Assembly (NCBI GenBank): GCA_016712175.1
Contig: JADJRQ010000005.1
Coordinates: 1-64,000 of the forward strand
Direction of reading: 5' to 3'
Length of the DNA: 64,000 bases
Origin: Solirubrobacterales bacterium
GTDB taxonomy: Bacteria > Actinomycetota > Thermoleophilia > Solirubrobacterales > 70-9
Positions 61,514 to 64,000 of this stretch are shown in pieces. The position numbers were made by a program, and so were the translations under genes. The notes beneath the pieces were generated by a model. The model made no database searches, was not told where the DNA came from, and was given only the letters and a program-made list of their open reading frames with translations. How positions within the stretch are numbered: the stretch's first letter is position 1; each line of letters opens with the position of its first letter.

Positions 61514-62581
61514 TTGTCCGGAAGCAATCGCATAGGTCTGATCACCACTGGCGGCACCATCGGATCGATGTCGGAAAATCAGGTTTCGGCCGCCCAGCGA
61601 CTGGTGAAGCTGGTCGGAAGTGGTGGCGAACCAGTGGTACTCGGTGGCAAGAAGACCAGCCGGGTCATCTACCGCCAGTCACTCGAATTCATCGTGCGCC
61701 AGCCGGTCAACGCACTGTCGGAGGACATGACTCCGAACGACTGGACGCTGATCGCAAAGGAGATCGAGAGCCTTTGCTGGAAAGAGGAGGTCGAGGGCGT
61801 ACTGGTGCTTCATGGCACCGACACCATGGCCTACACGGCGACGGCCATGACTTTCATGCTCACCGGAGTCGACGTGCCGATCGTCTTTACCGGTGCCAAC
61901 CTGCCACCGAACGAACCGGATTCCGACGCCGACACCAACATCAGCGACGCGCTGGTCGCCCTCCGGAAGCTGCCGGCCGGTGTCTTCATTTCGTTCGCCG
62001 GCAAGTCGGACGCGATCAGCTGGGTCCTGGAGTCTGTCTCGGCGCGGAAGGTCCGGGCATCCGGGCCGGCCTACCGCTCGACCAATCGAGGTCCGGTCGC
62101 CACCGTGGAAAAAGGAAAACTCAAGTTCCGGCGGAACCTCGACCCGGTACCGCGCAGTCCATCGAGGATCGAGGTGTCCGACCGGGTCCTCCAGCTGTCG
62201 CTTCACCCCGGGATCGATCTGAGCGCGATGATCGACGTGATCGACCTTCGGGAGATCCGCGGGGTCGTGGTCAGCACCTATCCGGCCTTCACCGCGCCGT
62301 CGTACCCACCCACGTCATCGCTCCCGGATTTCGTCCGGAACTGCAGTGGGATGGACGTTGCCGTGGCTCTCACGGTGGGAAATGCGCCGGTCGGCCGGAC
62401 CAATGCCTACGGCTCGACCCTCCACATGATCGAGTCGGATGCTCTGCTGCTTTCAACCATCCCGGAGGTCGCGCTGGTGAAGATGATGTGGGCCGCCGGC
62501 TGTACCCGCGAAGTCGGCGAGTTGCGCCGGCTTATGCTCGAGCCGATCGCCACGGAGTTCGGTCCCAGGGTGCCGGAATGA
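61514..62581 (+). CDS. type II-like L-asparaginase
   Basis: 355 residues from TTG 61514. Both active-site threonine motifs are present: TTGGTIGS near the N-terminus and VLHGTDTMAYTATAM at about residue 97, with the Thr-Lys-Asp relay partner Lys in SFAGKSDAISW. There is no signal peptide, so it is cytoplasmic. It hydrolyses asparagine (or glutamine) to release ammonia, fitting the nitrogen-related amt-glnK genes upstream. The ribosome site before the TTG is weak. Confidence 0.9.
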   Translation: MSGSNRIGLITTGGTIGSMSENQVSAAQRLVKLVGSGGEPVVLGGKKTSRVIYRQSLEFIVRQPVNALSEDMTPNDWTLIAKEIESLCWKEEVEGVLVLHGTDTMAYTATAMTFMLTGVDVPIVFTGANLPPNEPDSDADTNISDALVALRKLPAGVFISFAGKSDAISWVLESVSARKVRASGPAYRSTNRGPVATVEKGKLKFRRNLDPVPRSPSRIEVSDRVLQLSLHPGIDLSAMIDVIDLREIRGVVVSTYPAFTAPSYPPTSSLPDFVRNCSGMDVAVALTVGNAPVGRTNAYGSTLHMIESDALLLSTIPEVALVKMMWAAGCTREVGELRRLMLEPIATEFGPRVPE

Positions 62582-62662
62582 AACATTCGGGCGAACTCGC
62601 CCGGCCGCTATTTACCGGAACTGCTGCCGATTTCCGCTGAGCGCCTGTAGCCTCGGTGCACC

Positions 62663-63850
62663 ATGCCCGAGAACGACCGCATAAGCCTCAACGAAGCCGC
62701 CCGCCGGGCGGGGGTTTCAACTGCCACTCTGAACCGGTGGGCTGACGAAAAGGTCGTACCTGTGCGCAAGGGAAAGTGGACCCCGGCGGCAGCCGCCCAG
62801 GCCCGGGTCGTGGCCCGCATGCGTGAGCGCGGCCACAGCCTGGAAGACCTCAAGCAGGCCGGTCGTGACGGAAAGCTCGCTTTCGGTTCAGCTGAAGACC
62901 TCTTCGCCGACCAGAGCGAACGCGTCGCGATCTCTGATGCCGCCAGCGATATCGGCCTCTCGGAAGACCTGATCGAACGAATCATGGTCGTGCTGGGTAC
63001 CCCGGCCGGCCGCGAACGGACTCTGACCGAAGTCGACGTGGAGGCAATGCGAAAGCTGGCCGCGGTGGCCGATGCCGGCCTGCCGATCGAAGCGGTCCTG
63101 CAGCTCGTCAGGGTCTACGCCCAGGCGGTGCGCCGCATCGCCGACGCCGAAGTCCGGCTGTTCCACCTCTTCGTCCACGAACCGATGATGCGGGACGGGC
63201 TCGGCGCGATCGAGATGTCAAACGAGATGGGCGACCTCGTCGAATCGGTCTCACCGGTGACCGTGCCTCTGCTCGAGTACCTTCACGACCGTTATGTGCG
63301 GTACTTCATCGAGCAGGATGTGGTCGGGCACATGGAGGACGAATTCGGCGGCGACTCCGAGATCGACCAGATCCGGATCAGCCTGTGTTTCATCGATCTC
63401 ACCGGCTTCACCCGGTTTACCGAAGAAGAAGGCGACGCCGAGGCTTTTTCGGTCATCGAGCGCTTCACCGAAGCGGTCGAAGCCACCCTGCCGCCGGAAG
63501 CCAACATCGTCAAGACGATCGGCGACGAAGTCATGGTCGTATCGCCGGACCCGGTCACCCTCGCCGAATGGGCGGTCGGTTTCCTGGCGCTGTTCGACGA
63601 CCGGCCGAAGCCACGGGTCGGCATCCACTACGGCGGCGCGGTTTTCCGCGATGGTGACTACTTCGGCAGCCAGGTCAACCTGACCCATCGTGTGGTGAAC
63701 CGGGCCCTCGGTGGTGAAGTGCTGGTGACTGACGCGGTTGCCGACGCAATCGGGGAGCATCAGGACCTCGAAATCGACAACCTCGGTGAGGTCGACCTGA
63801 AGGGCTTCCCGGAGCCAACTCCGCTGTTCCTGCTCCGTGTCAAGAAGTGA
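62663..63850 (+). CDS. class III adenylate cyclase with N-terminal MerR-like/regulatory domain
   Basis: 395 residues. The N-terminus has a MerR/excisionase-type helix-turn-helix (NEAARRAGVSTATLNRWADEKVVP) followed by the helical regulatory domain often fused to actinobacterial cyclases (about 60-215). The catalytic domain (about 225-395) has the first metal Asp in CFIDLTGFTRF, adenine Lys and second metal Asp in VKTIGDEVMV, and transition-state Asn and Arg in DYFGSQVNLTHRVV. It should be an active homodimeric cyclase making cAMP. The HTH may be a protein-interaction or DNA-binding input. Confidence 0.92.
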   Translation: MPENDRISLNEAARRAGVSTATLNRWADEKVVPVRKGKWTPAAAAQARVVARMRERGHSLEDLKQAGRDGKLAFGSAEDLFADQSERVAISDAASDIGLSEDLIERIMVVLGTPAGRERTLTEVDVEAMRKLAAVADAGLPIEAVLQLVRVYAQAVRRIADAEVRLFHLFVHEPMMRDGLGAIEMSNEMGDLVESVSPVTVPLLEYLHDRYVRYFIEQDVVGHMEDEFGGDSEIDQIRISLCFIDLTGFTRFTEEEGDAEAFSVIERFTEAVEATLPPEANIVKTIGDEVMVVSPDPVTLAEWAVGFLALFDDRPKPRVGIHYGGAVFRDGDYFGSQVNLTHRVVNRALGGEVLVTDAVADAIGEHQDLEIDNLGEVDLKGFPEPTPLFLLRVKK

Positions 63851-63852
63851 CG

Positions 63853-63876
63853 GGGACGGCTCTGCACCGTCCCTTC
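63853..63876 (+). terminator. short hairpin after adenylate cyclase
   Basis: GGGACGG and CCGTCCC form a 7-bp stem with a 7-base loop, starting three bases after the stop and followed by TTCTG. It may be a terminator or may lie within an upstream-extended tilS gene. Confidence 0.35.
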
Positions 63877-63902
63877 TGACCGCGGCGATCCAGGGGTCGG
63901 GA

Positions 63903-64000
63903 TTGATTGAACCCCGCTCGAGCGGGGTTGTGATGCTTTCGGGGGGACCGGATTCGATCAGCCTGCTGGCCGGCCTGGCCGGCTGCGACCTGAAGGGTCT
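63903..64000 (+). CDS. tilS: TilS-like tRNA(Ile)-lysidine synthase (3' end outside window)
   Basis: Only about 32 codons are visible. LIEPRSSGVVMLSGGPDSISLLAGL contains the SGGPDS PP-loop of N-type ATP pyrophosphatases in the form typical of TilS, which modifies the anticodon of the Ile-CAU tRNA. TTG 63903 is the first usable start. The frame continues upstream as PSLLTAAIQGSG, so the true start may be further back. QueC-like or other PP-loop enzymes cannot be excluded. Confidence 0.65.
   Translation, partial: MIEPRSSGVVMLSGGPDSISLLAGLAGCDLKG

Noticed and set aside
63910..63929. Perfect palindrome AACCCCGCTCGAGCGGGGTT as a terminator
   Set aside because: It lies inside the tilS reading frame (EPRSSGV) directly before the SGGPDS motif and is not followed by a T-run.

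Overview
The window is high-GC, gene-dense bacterial chromosome and reads like an actinobacterium of the class Thermoleophilia (Solirubrobacterales or a relative). Supporting signs are the many GTG/TTG starts, the F420-type DDN reductase, the ArsA/HSP20 ATPase, the MerR-headed adenylate cyclase, and several exported proteins that end in a Lys/Arg-rich beta domain. The lineage is inferred from protein style, not from a marker gene. No rRNA, tRNA, CRISPR array, transposase, integrase or prophage gene was recognised.

Layout. 1-2.3 kb: the end of a DrrAB-like ABC exporter operon. 2.3-4.8 kb: a YghO-like acetyltransferase, a small membrane protein and an AlkA-type DNA glycosylase. 4.9-9.1 kb: an NMT1/ThiY-like importer (ATPase, permease, lipoprotein) facing a TauE/SafE permease and a cysteine-free Rrf2 regulator. 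9.2-11.7 kb: a Tat-exported PhoX phosphatase and an excalibur/thermonuclease lipoprotein. 11.7-16.5 kb: a MoxR/CoxE pair, a Cys-cluster protein, an ArsA-HSP20 ATPase and an LppX-like lipoprotein. 16.5-23.4 kb: a Ca2+/cation antiporter, an MMPL transporter, a methyltransferase, a Bcp peroxiredoxin, an arginase-fold protein and small proteins. 23.6-31.3 kb: an acyl-CoA dehydrogenase, a repeat element, a DUF6351 esterase-like protein and a MacB/FtsX-type ABC exporter. 31.4-41.8 kb: an FAD oxidoreductase, an esterase, RecD2, PadR plus cyclopropane synthase, a PAS-GAF-GGDEF-EAL protein and a MalY/PatB lyase. 41.9-49 kb: a secreted repeat protein, an MBL hydrolase, a cold-shock protein, a DEAD-box helicase and a 3-hydroxyacyl-CoA dehydrogenase/enoyl-CoA hydratase fusion. 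49-59.4 kb: repeat elements, a DDN reductase, an S8 protease, a HAD phosphatase, a large cell-wall hydrolase, phasin-like proteins, and an epimerase-acyltransferase pair arranged like mycobacterial Rv0501-Rv0502. 59.5-64 kb: amt-glnK, asparaginase, adenylate cyclase and the start of tilS.

Three points stand out. First, at least nine genes carry single-base frameshifts, most in or next to short homopolymers, and one more carries an in-frame TGA. In every case adding or removing one base restores a full-length family member, so these are most likely assembly or read errors, not decay. Second, a dispersed intergenic repeat occurs three times, twice directly behind fatty-acid oxidation genes. It carries 45-nt palindromes with 3-nt loops, and two copies differ by a paired, compensated base change. 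Third, the same two fatty-acid oxidation genes have similar TTGACT-type palindromes 50-70 nt upstream of their starts, which suggests a common TetR-like regulator. Several enzymes also lack family-typical residues: the S8 protease Asp, the P-II Tyr51, an arginase metal ligand and an EAL Asp.
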